A DNA stretch of 64,000 nt from NCBI GenBank assembly GCA_947243795.1, contig OX365941.1, positions 186,001 to 250,000 on the forward strand, in the 5' to 3' direction. The notes below the pieces were generated by a model, which made no database searches, was not told the DNA's origin, and saw only the letters and a list, made by a program, of their open reading frames with translations. This document shows positions 39,935 to 48,294 of the stretch, piece after piece. The position numbers and the translations under genes are program-made. Positions within the stretch are counted from its first letter, which is position 1. Each line of letters starts with the position of its first letter. The DNA is from Saccharomyces uvarum (lineage: Eukaryota; Ascomycota; Saccharomycetes; Saccharomycetales; Saccharomycetaceae).

Positions 39935-41680
39935 TCACCTGACCATCTTCTCCAAGATATGATCATACAGATGATCCAGGCATCTCTCCAAATGATGATC
40001 TATGGTGTCAATCCTACGTGTGGCCATGAATTCATAGTATGCTTGATCTGTAAACTTTTTTAGATTCATTTCCTGATTATATATCTGTCTATGAAGGCGT
40101 TGGGCAAAGTTGGACAGTAATATACTTTCGTATTTCAGTTTAATTGCTAACAAGGGGATTTTTCTCCGTAATTTGGAGTAAGGAATTCCAATGGCAAGTA
40201 CAATTTCTTTGACAATATTTTGTAAGTCTGTTAGACATGCTGAATCAATCTGTTCGATCATAAGAAGATTACATTCTTCAGCAGAGATATCAGATCTTGA
40301 TTGTAAAATCTCTTTCATAGTAATTCTTTCGGAAGTATTTCCCTCTAAGTTTCCCAAACATGACTTCAAACGATTCAGTTCTTTTGACATACTATTTGCT
40401 TTCTTCTCAAACTCCCCTATCGTTTGGTCTTTATCTTTCAAGGCTGCCTCATAGTTTTCTTTGTTTTTCTCCCATGATCCCAGCCTTTCATTTAAATTTT
40501 CTAGCTTAGTTTTTATTTCTTCATTGCAACCTTTTAGCATTTCCTTTTCGTCATTGCTTAATTTCTCAAATTTGTCGCACAGAACTTTATTTTGCTTGGA
40601 TAGAGTCTTATTTGTACCAAGTAAATTATTATTTCTTTCTCTTATGGCTTGAATTTCCGATTTTTTGTTTTCTAATTCATTTTGAAGATCGTTATTTTCC
40701 GATTTTGCATTTTCCAGACGTTGTGAGACACGACTTTGTTCGTCTAAATGGGATTGCCGTAAAAATCCTATGATATTAGGATATTTTTCTCGTAATATCC
40801 CATCCAAATTCAAGGATGCGTCCTCAGAGTCATATAATTCAAAAAATAGTATACCAATTGGTATTGTGAATAATTTAACATTTCGAAGAGAGTCAGTAAG
40901 ACTTAATAGTGCAGTTTGTTTTGTTTGAATAGTATTTTTAGCCTTTTCTAGTATTTCCTTCGTATGTGAAAACTCTTTAGTTAAATTTTCAATCGTTATT
41001 TTTTGTTCTTCGAGTTTTCGTTCATTTTCTGAGTTCTTGTCACTGAATTTTTTGGAAATATCTAGTTCTCTTTGTAAAGAGCTTGATTTTTCCTCTTTTT
41101 CTAAATTCTCTTTGCCTAATTCAATAATCTTTTTTTGGTATCCGAGTATAACACTTTCCAAAATCTGGAGATCTTCTTTTGATAGAGAAGCTTGCAATGG
41201 AACAGTTGCACCGTTACAGTCCTCTATGGAAAGGTCAGGCGATAAATTTTCATTGGGTTTTTGAGAAGCCTGATCACTCGCTTTTGTAAAATGCTTCGTA
41301 GAAGAGTCTTCCCTAGGGGTAGAATGGATGAAATTGGGTACATCTTCTTTGTGACTTTCGGTTACTTTGGGGGATTGATTTCGTTCATTGTGTGATCTTT
41401 CTTGTAATCCGGGAGATTCTTGAAGATCTATATTCCTGGCATAGTTCATGCGATCCGTGGATGGTGGTTTATTTTCTTCAGAAGAATCTCTAACATTGGA
41501 GAAGTTACGCTTGATAACATCGTCAGGGTTTACGAACAAAGGCAAAATAGACTTCCCAACATGGTTCTCGTTAAGCCAGTTTTGTGGGATCTGCTGTTCG
41601 TCCCTCTCCTCAGTGTCATCGGAAACAGGAGAGTCTAAATGCTCATTGAATGGAAAATTCATTAGATCAAAATCGGTCAT
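39935..41680 (-). CDS. CNM67: Spindle pole body outer plaque protein Cnm67
   Basis: Spacer protein that joins the Spc42 central layer to Nud1 and Spc72 in the outer plaque. 581 residues, equal to S. cerevisiae. Disordered N-terminus (about 1-160), long coiled coil (about 165-445) with heptads such as 'LENAKSENNDLQNELENKKS', and the globular C-terminal domain that anchors to Spc42, ending 'ERCLDHLYDHILEKMVR'. The start was taken at MTDFDLMNF; the 19 codons upstream open with GTG. Confidence 0.96.
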   Translation of the reverse strand: MTDFDLMNFPFNEHLDSPVSDDTEERDEQQIPQNWLNENHVGKSILPLFVNPDDVIKRNFSNVRDSSEENKPPSTDRMNYARNIDLQESPGLQERSHNERNQSPKVTESHKEDVPNFIHSTPREDSSTKHFTKASDQASQKPNENLSPDLSIEDCNGATVPLQASLSKEDLQILESVILGYQKKIIELGKENLEKEEKSSSLQRELDISKKFSDKNSENERKLEEQKITIENLTKEFSHTKEILEKAKNTIQTKQTALLSLTDSLRNVKLFTIPIGILFFELYDSEDASLNLDGILREKYPNIIGFLRQSHLDEQSRVSQRLENAKSENNDLQNELENKKSEIQAIRERNNNLLGTNKTLSKQNKVLCDKFEKLSNDEKEMLKGCNEEIKTKLENLNERLGSWEKNKENYEAALKDKDQTIGEFEKKANSMSKELNRLKSCLGNLEGNTSERITMKEILQSRSDISAEECNLLMIEQIDSACLTDLQNIVKEIVLAIGIPYSKLRRKIPLLAIKLKYESILLSNFAQRLHRQIYNQEMNLKKFTDQAYYEFMATRRIDTIDHHLERCLDHLYDHILEKMVR

Positions 41681-42009
41681 GATGTAAAACAAACAACCGA
41701 TATTCACTAACGATTTACTTGCTCTACCGGTTTTCACTTACAATCTACTCTATTTTAAAAACATCATCATTGTTATTTATTATTGTCAATATTCCACAAA
41801 AAGCGCTTAACGCCCCACGTCGCGCAACGCGAAATTCCAAATAGAATGGGCATTAACAAAAATATATCAGGTATATATTTGAAGACGCGTACTTACCAAC
41901 ACATCTCTAAGGGACAGCATTTTCTTGTATCTTACAAATAAAATTATACTAAAATATTCAGCTGTTATTAAGAGAAGCAATGAAATGCAATAATAAGCCT
42001 TCCAAAGTA
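41681..42009. promoter_or_regulatory. CNM67 promoter and SQS1 3' flank
   Basis: 329 bases between two minus-strand genes. It contains an SCB-like CGCGAAA (41828-41834) within a CG-rich island and an MCB ACGCGT (41885-41890), both within 150-210 bases of the CNM67 ATG. No gene seen. Confidence 0.6.
41828..41890. promoter_or_regulatory. SCB-like and MCB boxes before CNM67
   Basis: CGCGAAA (SBF type) and ACGCGT (MBF type) lie 50 bases apart. Spindle pole duplication occurs at G1/S, so G1/S control would fit. Core matches only. Confidence 0.45.
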
Positions 42010-44313
42010 CTAACTTTCGCTATGCCTCAAACCCGATCTGCTCTTTTTGATTTTGGCAAAAATAGGCTCACTAATACCCTTATTACCTTGAATACCGAGA
42101 CCTTCTCCACTTCTCCATCCGAGCTTTTCCAGCATTCTTCTGCCAATATTTTCGTTTCCAATTTCTGGGGCGTCTTGCCCAACAATTTCGCCTTCTTTAA
42201 TTTGGAATTTCCCTCTGATCGTTTTAGTTCTTTCAAACACAGCTTGTTCTTCTCTTGGTCTTTTTACATCGATTCTCATAAATACTGGTCTTTGTCTTAA
42301 CAATTGGTCAATAAGGTTATGACTTGGGGTGGACCATTTTGTTTTCTTCACTTTTTCGACCACCACAGATGTATGGTTAGCTTTCCCAATTTTTGAAGTC
42401 TTCATGTTATAGTGTTTAGCAAATTTCATAACGGTTTTGTTTCCGTGAGGATCTAATGGAGGAAAAGTGAGCCTATCTTTGTTTCTTGACAAAAAGAAGT
42501 CAAATTCGTCCCTTAGATTCTGAACATGGAAACCGTATGGGTATTTCTTGAACAAATCATCTGAATTCTTATTTTCTTTATCAATAAAGTCCTCCTTGTC
42601 TTTTCTCTTCTTTGCCTTATTTTCTAGACGTTTGCTTAGTTTATTTTGTAGTGTAATCATTGTTTCTACATCCAATGCCAATGATTCATCTATCAGTAAT
42701 TTCTTCTTCTTACCTTTACCCTTAGTTTCCAAAGACTTGCTTTCAAAAGTCCTGGATCTATCTATGTCATGTTTCAATGTGTATGCAATAAGATCGTCCA
42801 ACCCCTCCTCCATATCACTATATACAATTGAAGAGTCTATATCTTCATCGTATCTGTCTTCTTCGTATCCGTCTTCTTCGTCACTGGAATCGGAAATCTG
42901 GATATCAGAGTAAGTTGGCTCAGGTGGTTCAACTTTTGGTATAAGAGAGTTTTTGACAAAATTCAAATATGCGGATAATCGATATTCAGGAAGACCTAAG
43001 TCATCTATAATGAAATCAGCAAGCAGGTCCTGATCAATCCAATGAAAGTCGTAATCTCCCAGTAATCTATAACACTGCAAGTAGTATGAATTATCTGCTC
43101 CACCCATCCTTATATTAGTGACCACTATATCGTTTGTGTTTATAACAAAATCTTCTTCTTCGAATCCGAACTCCACTTCGTCACTCACAGGTGATGGTAC
43201 ATTGCCAGCTTGGTCTTCAAACGCTTTAGTGCTGTTGATTGAGAGGGATTTTATATCTTGGGTTAATTGGGGGCTGGGACTTGGTAAAAGACTGGTATCA
43301 TTAGGAGCACTGAAACGGTGGTCAACAAAATAAGATTCGTCTTCAACATCACTATCGTCAAAACGTTCGTATTGAGCATCGCTACTGTTTTCTGTTTCTA
43401 TCTCATAAGCAATTTCATCATCGCTAGAATCGTTGTTTTCTATACCTTGCATTACACCTGAAATGTAATCAGCAAATGGGTGATACGTCTTACTACCTCT
43501 ATTGGGAATTTCAACTCCAACATCTTCATTTTCGTCACCTTCTGCAACATTGAGTTCAACCTTTCCAACTGTTAAAATAGGATTAAACTCTACTGCGATT
43601 TCCTTAGGCTTCCGAACCTCTTCAATACGGACCCGCTTTATTTGATTTGAATCTAGTCGTTTTTGGCCTTCTTCGTCTACAAAGAAAAGTTCGGCGTCTT
43701 TAATTTCAGGAGTAGCAGAGGAGAGTGAGGAAGAAGACGATGGTGATATCGGGCTTTCATCATTATCGTTTTCAATGTATTCATTGCTTACTTCTTGGGT
43801 AGTACAAACCTGTTCTGCAGCTTCTTCATCGATCGGTGTTTCCGCATCAACAATGTCCCTGTTATGAGCAGCAAGACTCTTTTCTTGGAGTTTTTGAATC
43901 ATATCATGAGATGGATCGTAGACTTCTGTTGCCTTGACAAACTCCATGGGTTTTTTGCGAAAGGTTGCTTTACCTCCCTGTAAATCGTTTGAAGAGTCAT
44001 TACGATGGCCTGGCCTCATACCACCCATTCTCATTGACCGACTCTTGGCATCGCGACCAAAATAATAGTCCTCTATCGTCTTGGAAGATATTAATCCTCT
44101 CCCTGGGTTGAAATCGGCACCTAAGTCAGCAAGGTCCCCTCCTCCCAGTGGAACAGACGAGTTGTGCCAATTGTTTGTAGGAACTGACTTTTTCTTTGGG
44201 TTTCTGCCTGCTGAAGGACCTTTAGCATTTCCCTTGCCACCTCTCTTGGAATTACTACCACCACGTGCATGCCTTCCTCTGCTTCCTTGATAATGGCTGT
44301 GTCTTTTCGCCAT
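42010..44313 (-). CDS. SQS1: G-patch protein Sqs1 (Pfa1), Prp43 activator
   Basis: Stimulates the DEAH helicase Prp43 in ribosome and splicing-related work. 767 residues, equal to S. cerevisiae. Basic RGG-like N-terminus '[20 protein letters not shown]', then long acidic segments, a conserved block '[20 protein letters not shown]' and a C-terminal G-patch '[20 protein letters not shown]' followed by '[20 protein letters not shown]'. The start was taken at 44313 by family; the frame runs six codons further from a TTG. Confidence 0.96.
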   Translation of the reverse strand: MAKRHSHYQGSRGRHARGGSNSKRGGKGNAKGPSAGRNPKKKSVPTNNWHNSSVPLGGGDLADLGADFNPGRGLISSKTIEDYYFGRDAKSRSMRMGGMRPGHRNDSSNDLQGGKATFRKKPMEFVKATEVYDPSHDMIQKLQEKSLAAHNRDIVDAETPIDEEAAEQVCTTQEVSNEYIENDNDESPISPSSSSSLSSATPEIKDAELFFVDEEGQKRLDSNQIKRVRIEEVRKPKEIAVEFNPILTVGKVELNVAEGDENEDVGVEIPNRGSKTYHPFADYISGVMQGIENNDSSDDEIAYEIETENSSDAQYERFDDSDVEDESYFVDHRFSAPNDTSLLPSPSPQLTQDIKSLSINSTKAFEDQAGNVPSPVSDEVEFGFEEEDFVINTNDIVVTNIRMGGADNSYYLQCYRLLGDYDFHWIDQDLLADFIIDDLGLPEYRLSAYLNFVKNSLIPKVEPPEPTYSDIQISDSSDEEDGYEEDRYDEDIDSSIVYSDMEEGLDDLIAYTLKHDIDRSRTFESKSLETKGKGKKKKLLIDESLALDVETMITLQNKLSKRLENKAKKRKDKEDFIDKENKNSDDLFKKYPYGFHVQNLRDEFDFFLSRNKDRLTFPPLDPHGNKTVMKFAKHYNMKTSKIGKANHTSVVVEKVKKTKWSTPSHNLIDQLLRQRPVFMRIDVKRPREEQAVFERTKTIRGKFQIKEGEIVGQDAPEIGNENIGRRMLEKLGWRSGEGLGIQGNKGISEPIFAKIKKSRSGLRHSES

Positions 44314-44589
44314 CTTCAACAATAATAGCAATCTAAGTCTTTACTTGGCTTTTTATATGGGCCACTTCTTTTAGAGTCTCCAAAATAATATATCTGGTTT
44401 TTGTTTTCCTTCTTAGATCTCACTTAATCGTAAAATGTCAAATTTCACTTGTACTCATTAAGCGATGTCCGTTGCAGCTGCTGATAATAGCGCCCCAAAG
44501 GGAAAATTTAGGAATATACACACAATAACGGTGACTGAAAAGAACAGACAACATCGCGTTGAGAATTAGACCTTTGGCTGGTAGTATAC
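44314..44589. promoter_or_regulatory. Divergent SQS1/ATG4 promoter
   Basis: 276 bases between diverging starts, with an ATTTAAGCG-like AT-rich centre and GCGCCCCAAAGGG (44490-44502). No firm factor site identified. Confidence 0.45.
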
Positions 44590-46074
44590 ATGCAGAAGTG
44601 GCTCGGACTATGGAAAATGGATTGCGTACAGAAAGTATCCCCCGGTGTGTTGCCAGCCTCGTCTGAGGAACCCGATATTTTTACGAATAATGATTATGTA
44701 GTATTAGGAGAAACATATCCTGAGCAAGAGCGAGAAGAAAGTCCTGAACAATCAGAACAAGAAAGTGGAGGCCGCGGCGACACGGTTGGTGGTGGATTTT
44801 TCAGCAGTCTGTTTGGTAGAGAAATATCTTCTTACACTCCAGAGTTTCTTTTGGATGTACGATCAAGGGTTAATTTCACATATCGGACAAGATTCGTTCC
44901 TATAGCAAGAGCACCGGATGGACCCTCACCTTTAAGTTTAAACGTACTGGTACGGACAAATCCGATCAATACAATAGAGAACTACATAGCAAACCCTGAT
45001 TGTTTTAATACTGATATTGGGTGGGGGTGTATGATAAGGACAGGACAAAGCTTGTTAGGTAATGCTTTACAGATCCTCCATCTGGGCAGGGATTTTAGGG
45101 TCAACGGTGATGAAAGTTTAGAAAGAGAATCAGAAATTGTAAAGTGGTTTAACGATACGCCTGACGCTCCATTCTCATTACATAATTTTGTTTCGGCAGG
45201 TACCAAACTCTCTGATAAAAGGCCAGGTGAATGGTTTGGCCCCGCAGCTACAGCCAGAAGCATACAATCTCTTATCTACGGTTTCCCAGAATGTGGCATA
45301 AATGATTGTATAGTCTCTGTTTCCTCTGGCGATATATATGAAAATGAAGTTGAGAAGGTATTTGTTGAGAATCCAGATAGTAGAATACTGTTTTTGCTAG
45401 GTGTTAAACTTGGCATCAATGCTGTAAATGAAAGCTATAGAGAAAGCATATGCAGCATTCTAAATTCCGCGTGCTCAGTAGGTATTGCTGGAGGGAGGCC
45501 GTCCTCATCGCTGTACTTTTTCGGATATCAAGGTAATGAGTTTTTACATTTTGATCCTCATATTTCTCAGCCAGCTGTAGAAGACACCTTTGTAGAATCC
45601 TGTCATACCGGGAAATTTGGTAAACTACAGCTACCAGAGATGGATCCATCAATGCTCATTGGTGTTCTAATCAAAGGAGAAGAGGATTGGCAACGATGGA
45701 AACTAGAAGTCATGGGATCTGCTATTATCAATATACTTGCTAAGAGAATGGATGGTTTTGATGTGAGTTGTAGTATGGATGACCTAGAAAGTGTTGATTC
45801 TAACTTGATGAAGAAGGATACAAACAATAATGAAAATATCGGAGTATTAGAGGGAGATTATGTAGATATCGGTGCAATACTTCCACACACAGCGAACATA
45901 GACGGCGGCGAAGAGGACGATGGCTTCCAAGATATTCATTGTAAGAACCAGAAGATTGTTGTTATGGGGAACACACACACGGCTAATGCCAATTTAACAG
46001 ATTATGAAGTAGAAGGTGTTCTTGTAGAAAAGGAAACAGTGGGTATTCCTAGTCCCATCAACGAAAAATGCTAG
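44590..46074 (+). CDS. ATG4: Autophagy cysteine protease Atg4
   Basis: Processes Atg8 before and after lipidation. 494 residues, equal to S. cerevisiae. Catalytic C147 sits in 'DIGWGCMIRTGQSLLGNALQ'; D322 and H324 are in 'LHFDPHISQP'. The regulatory fingers and the tail retain 'GDYVDIGAIL' and 'DYEVEGVLVEKE', which resemble Atg8-interacting sequences. The N-terminal 85 residues are the least conserved. Confidence 0.97.
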   Translation: MQKWLGLWKMDCVQKVSPGVLPASSEEPDIFTNNDYVVLGETYPEQEREESPEQSEQESGGRGDTVGGGFFSSLFGREISSYTPEFLLDVRSRVNFTYRTRFVPIARAPDGPSPLSLNVLVRTNPINTIENYIANPDCFNTDIGWGCMIRTGQSLLGNALQILHLGRDFRVNGDESLERESEIVKWFNDTPDAPFSLHNFVSAGTKLSDKRPGEWFGPAATARSIQSLIYGFPECGINDCIVSVSSGDIYENEVEKVFVENPDSRILFLLGVKLGINAVNESYRESICSILNSACSVGIAGGRPSSSLYFFGYQGNEFLHFDPHISQPAVEDTFVESCHTGKFGKLQLPEMDPSMLIGVLIKGEEDWQRWKLEVMGSAIINILAKRMDGFDVSCSMDDLESVDSNLMKKDTNNNENIGVLEGDYVDIGAILPHTANIDGGEEDDGFQDIHCKNQKIVVMGNTHTANANLTDYEVEGVLVEKETVGIPSPINEKC

Positions 46075-46347
46075 CATGAAGTGACCTACCCAGTAATTAT
46101 ATATACATATCTTAATATATTCCTGAAAACTAAAATATTCACCTCTTTCATGCTGATCTATCCGATCATCCTTTACGTACGTACACTCGTGTAAGCACTA
46201 TTTTTTCTTCATCTGCGGCAGTGGAAAGAAGATAAAAAAAAAAGAGAATCGAAAAACAATATAAAAAAAAGGCTAGTTTGCAATTCTCGAAAGCGATTCA
46301 AAAGAAGAGTGGTCCAACGGTAGTATAGCTAGCGATAACGATTAAGC

Positions 46348-46968
46348 ATGTCTAATCATCGCAATCCAAACTTGAAATTTTGCACAGTTTGTGCATCAAA
46401 CAATAATCGTTCAATGGAATCGCATAAAGTCCTGCAAGAAGCAGGTTATAATGTTAGTTCTTACGGAACAGGTTCAGCAGTGAGACTGCCTGGTCTGTCG
46501 ATAGATAAACCAAACGTGTACTCATTTGGTACACCCTATAATGATATATATAATGATCTTTTATCACAATCTGCAGACCGTTATAAATCGAACGGTTTAT
46601 TACAAATGCTAGATCGTAATAGAAGGCTCAAAAAGGCCCCAGAAAAATGGCAAGAAAGCACAAAAGTCTTTGATTTTGTTTTTACTTGCGAAGAAAGATG
46701 TTTTGATGCCGTTTGTGAAGACTTGATGAATAGAGGGGGTAAACTAAACAAGATAGTTCATGTCATTAATGTTGACATAAAAGATGATGATGAAAATGCC
46801 AAGATTGGTAGTAAAGCCATACTGGAGTTAGCTGACATGTTCAATGACAAAATAGAGGAGTGCGAAAAAAACGATATACCATTTGAAGATTGTATAATGG
46901 ACATTTTAACCGAGTGGCAAAGCGGACATCCCCAACTACCGTCATTGTATGCTCCATCATACTATTGA
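46348..46968 (+). CDS. SSU72: RNA polymerase II CTD Ser5 phosphatase Ssu72
   Basis: Component of the cleavage and polyadenylation factor that removes Ser5/Ser7 phosphate from the Pol II tail and acts in termination and snRNA 3' ends. 206 residues, equal to S. cerevisiae. The low-molecular-weight phosphatase CX5R loop is C15-ASNNN-R21, and an aspartate-containing loop is '[17 protein letters not shown]'. Its neighbour is the U1 snRNA gene. Confidence 0.97.
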   Translation: MSNHRNPNLKFCTVCASNNNRSMESHKVLQEAGYNVSSYGTGSAVRLPGLSIDKPNVYSFGTPYNDIYNDLLSQSADRYKSNGLLQMLDRNRRLKKAPEKWQESTKVFDFVFTCEERCFDAVCEDLMNRGGKLNKIVHVINVDIKDDDENAKIGSKAILELADMFNDKIEECEKNDIPFEDCIMDILTEWQSGHPQLPSLYAPSYY

Positions 46969-47363
46969 AAAAAGAGATGCTGTAAAAAAACAAGAAAGAA
47001 TATAAGCAACGACCATGCATTAATATCCACTTGTAAGAATTATATTGCATACATGAACTATCGACAGTGTGCTAGTTATATTATTTACGTTAAATTTGGA
47101 TGGGTTTTACTTAAAAGCATTCATTCAATACTTGATATCCGTCTAGCTGTTGTCTTTTGAACAACAGGAGTAATTATCTCTCATCTACATAGCAAGTTCC
47201 ATAAAGCATCTGCTCTAACGTAGTCATATATAACAGGTTTCATTCCAATGTACATCGCCAGATATAGAACTAGAATGAAGAAAATAGGATCGAAACTTCC
47301 AAAAGAAAGTTTCAATACTGATAGAAGAAAAAAAATAGAAGTTATTCTATATTTCTTTTTCTG
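46969..47363. other. SSU72/SNR19 convergent 3' region
   Basis: 395 bases holding the 3' end of SSU72 and the downstream region of the minus-strand U1 gene. The latter includes a stem-loop (47289-47316) and a pyrimidine-rich patch near 47325-47363. The 64-codon frame at 47181-47375 has no family features. Confidence 0.6.
47289..47316 (-). terminator. Stem-loop downstream of U1 snRNA
   Basis: On the minus strand, 48 bases past the U1 3' end, a 12-pair stem closes on a four-U loop (core GAAACTTTC/GGAAGTTTC). Yeast U1 3' ends are formed from longer precursors that involve Rnt1 cleavage. The loop is UUUU and not the usual AGNN, so Rnt1 use is uncertain. Confidence 0.4.
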
Positions 47364-47936
47364 AAAATAAATCAAAAATTATAAGATCCACCCGTTCCTA
47401 CCAAGACCTTCCAGAATTTTTCTCATAAATGAAAACGAGTGAAACCGAGATTGCTCGAAAGAACGCATCCTCAAATATACAGTCCTGACCGACCAACCCC
47501 AACAGCTATACCTTCATCATGAACTAAAAGTTCATGAGAATCAGCCATCGAAAAGATTGAACAGCACACTAGAGGAAAGTACACTATAAGAATACCTCAA
47601 CAACACTCTCTTCTAAAAGGCCCCAACTCCCCTAACACCAATTTGAATTTGGTGTCAAACTTCTCCAGGCAGAAGAAACAAAGGGCCTCAAAAATCAATT
47701 GAACCCCGCGATTCCCGAAGAAACCACAGGGATAATCGATGATTGAAACAAGGGAACGGAAACGTCAGCAAACACGCCTTCCGCAATGTATGTGTAAGTG
47801 ACCAAGGAGTTTGCATCAATTATTTCAGTGAATTATTAATAATTCAAAGATAAATGCTTAACATCCTTCTACCATTGGAAGCGCATGTTTGATCAGTAGG
47901 ACTTCTTGATCTCCTCTGATATCTTAAGGTAAGTAT
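47364..47936 (-). ncRNA. SNR19: U1 spliceosomal snRNA (snR19)
   Basis: 573 bases on the minus strand (568 in S. cerevisiae), in the conserved place between SSU72 and POP1. The 5' end reads ATACTTACCTTAAG, whose ACUUAC pairs with 5' splice sites. It is followed by the highly conserved stem-loop I sequence up to GCGCTTCC. The long yeast-specific region contains the hairpin around ACACCAAATT. The 3' end carries GGAAGGTCTTGGTAGGAACG, then the Sm site AAUUUUUGA (47372-47380), and ends UUUAUUUU. Ends are set by comparison with the S. cerevisiae RNA and may be off by a base or two. Confidence 0.97.
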
Positions 47937-48294
47937 GAGGTTTTAAAAGAAAACTTTCTAGAAAAAATATAATTTTAAACTAAATAGACCATGCAAGGTG
48001 TGATAGTATATTTGGGACTTCTTCTTGGTATTTATACCTTTTTCACAAGAGGGAAGAGTACACGCGCGAGAAGAAAAAAATGCAAGAAAAAAAAAGTTCT
48101 AATAACGGGTAATCCAGTCCATATATTACATATGAGGCAGGGTCGTTACAACTCTTTGCAATGGGCAATTATTGTTTTAACGTAGACCATCATATTAGTA
48201 TGGTATTTTTGAGACCTGCTGAACAATGTGACTGATATTTATACTTGTATGCAGATTTATATATTTGAGCGTTTGTGTATATAATGTCATTTTC
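47937..48294. promoter_or_regulatory. SNR19: SNR19 promoter and POP1 3' flank
   Basis: 358 bases between two minus-strand genes. A Reb1 site CGGGTAA (48106-48112) lies 170 bases before the U1 5' end. AT-rich ATTATATTTTTT precedes the start by about 30 bases and may act as the TATA. A CGCG-rich patch is at 48062-48070. The 64-codon frame at 47991-48185 runs against U1 and has no family features. Confidence 0.65.
48106..48112 (-). promoter_or_regulatory. Reb1 site between POP1 and SNR19
   Basis: Exact CGGGTAA (TTACCCG on the minus strand). In this position Reb1 could both open the U1 promoter and block read-through from POP1, a known Reb1 role in yeast. Confidence 0.6.

Noticed and set aside
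47991-48185. A 64-codon frame in the SNR19 promoter
   Set aside because: It starts with ATG but runs over the Reb1 site and AT-rich promoter, is lysine-rich low-complexity sequence and has no known relative.
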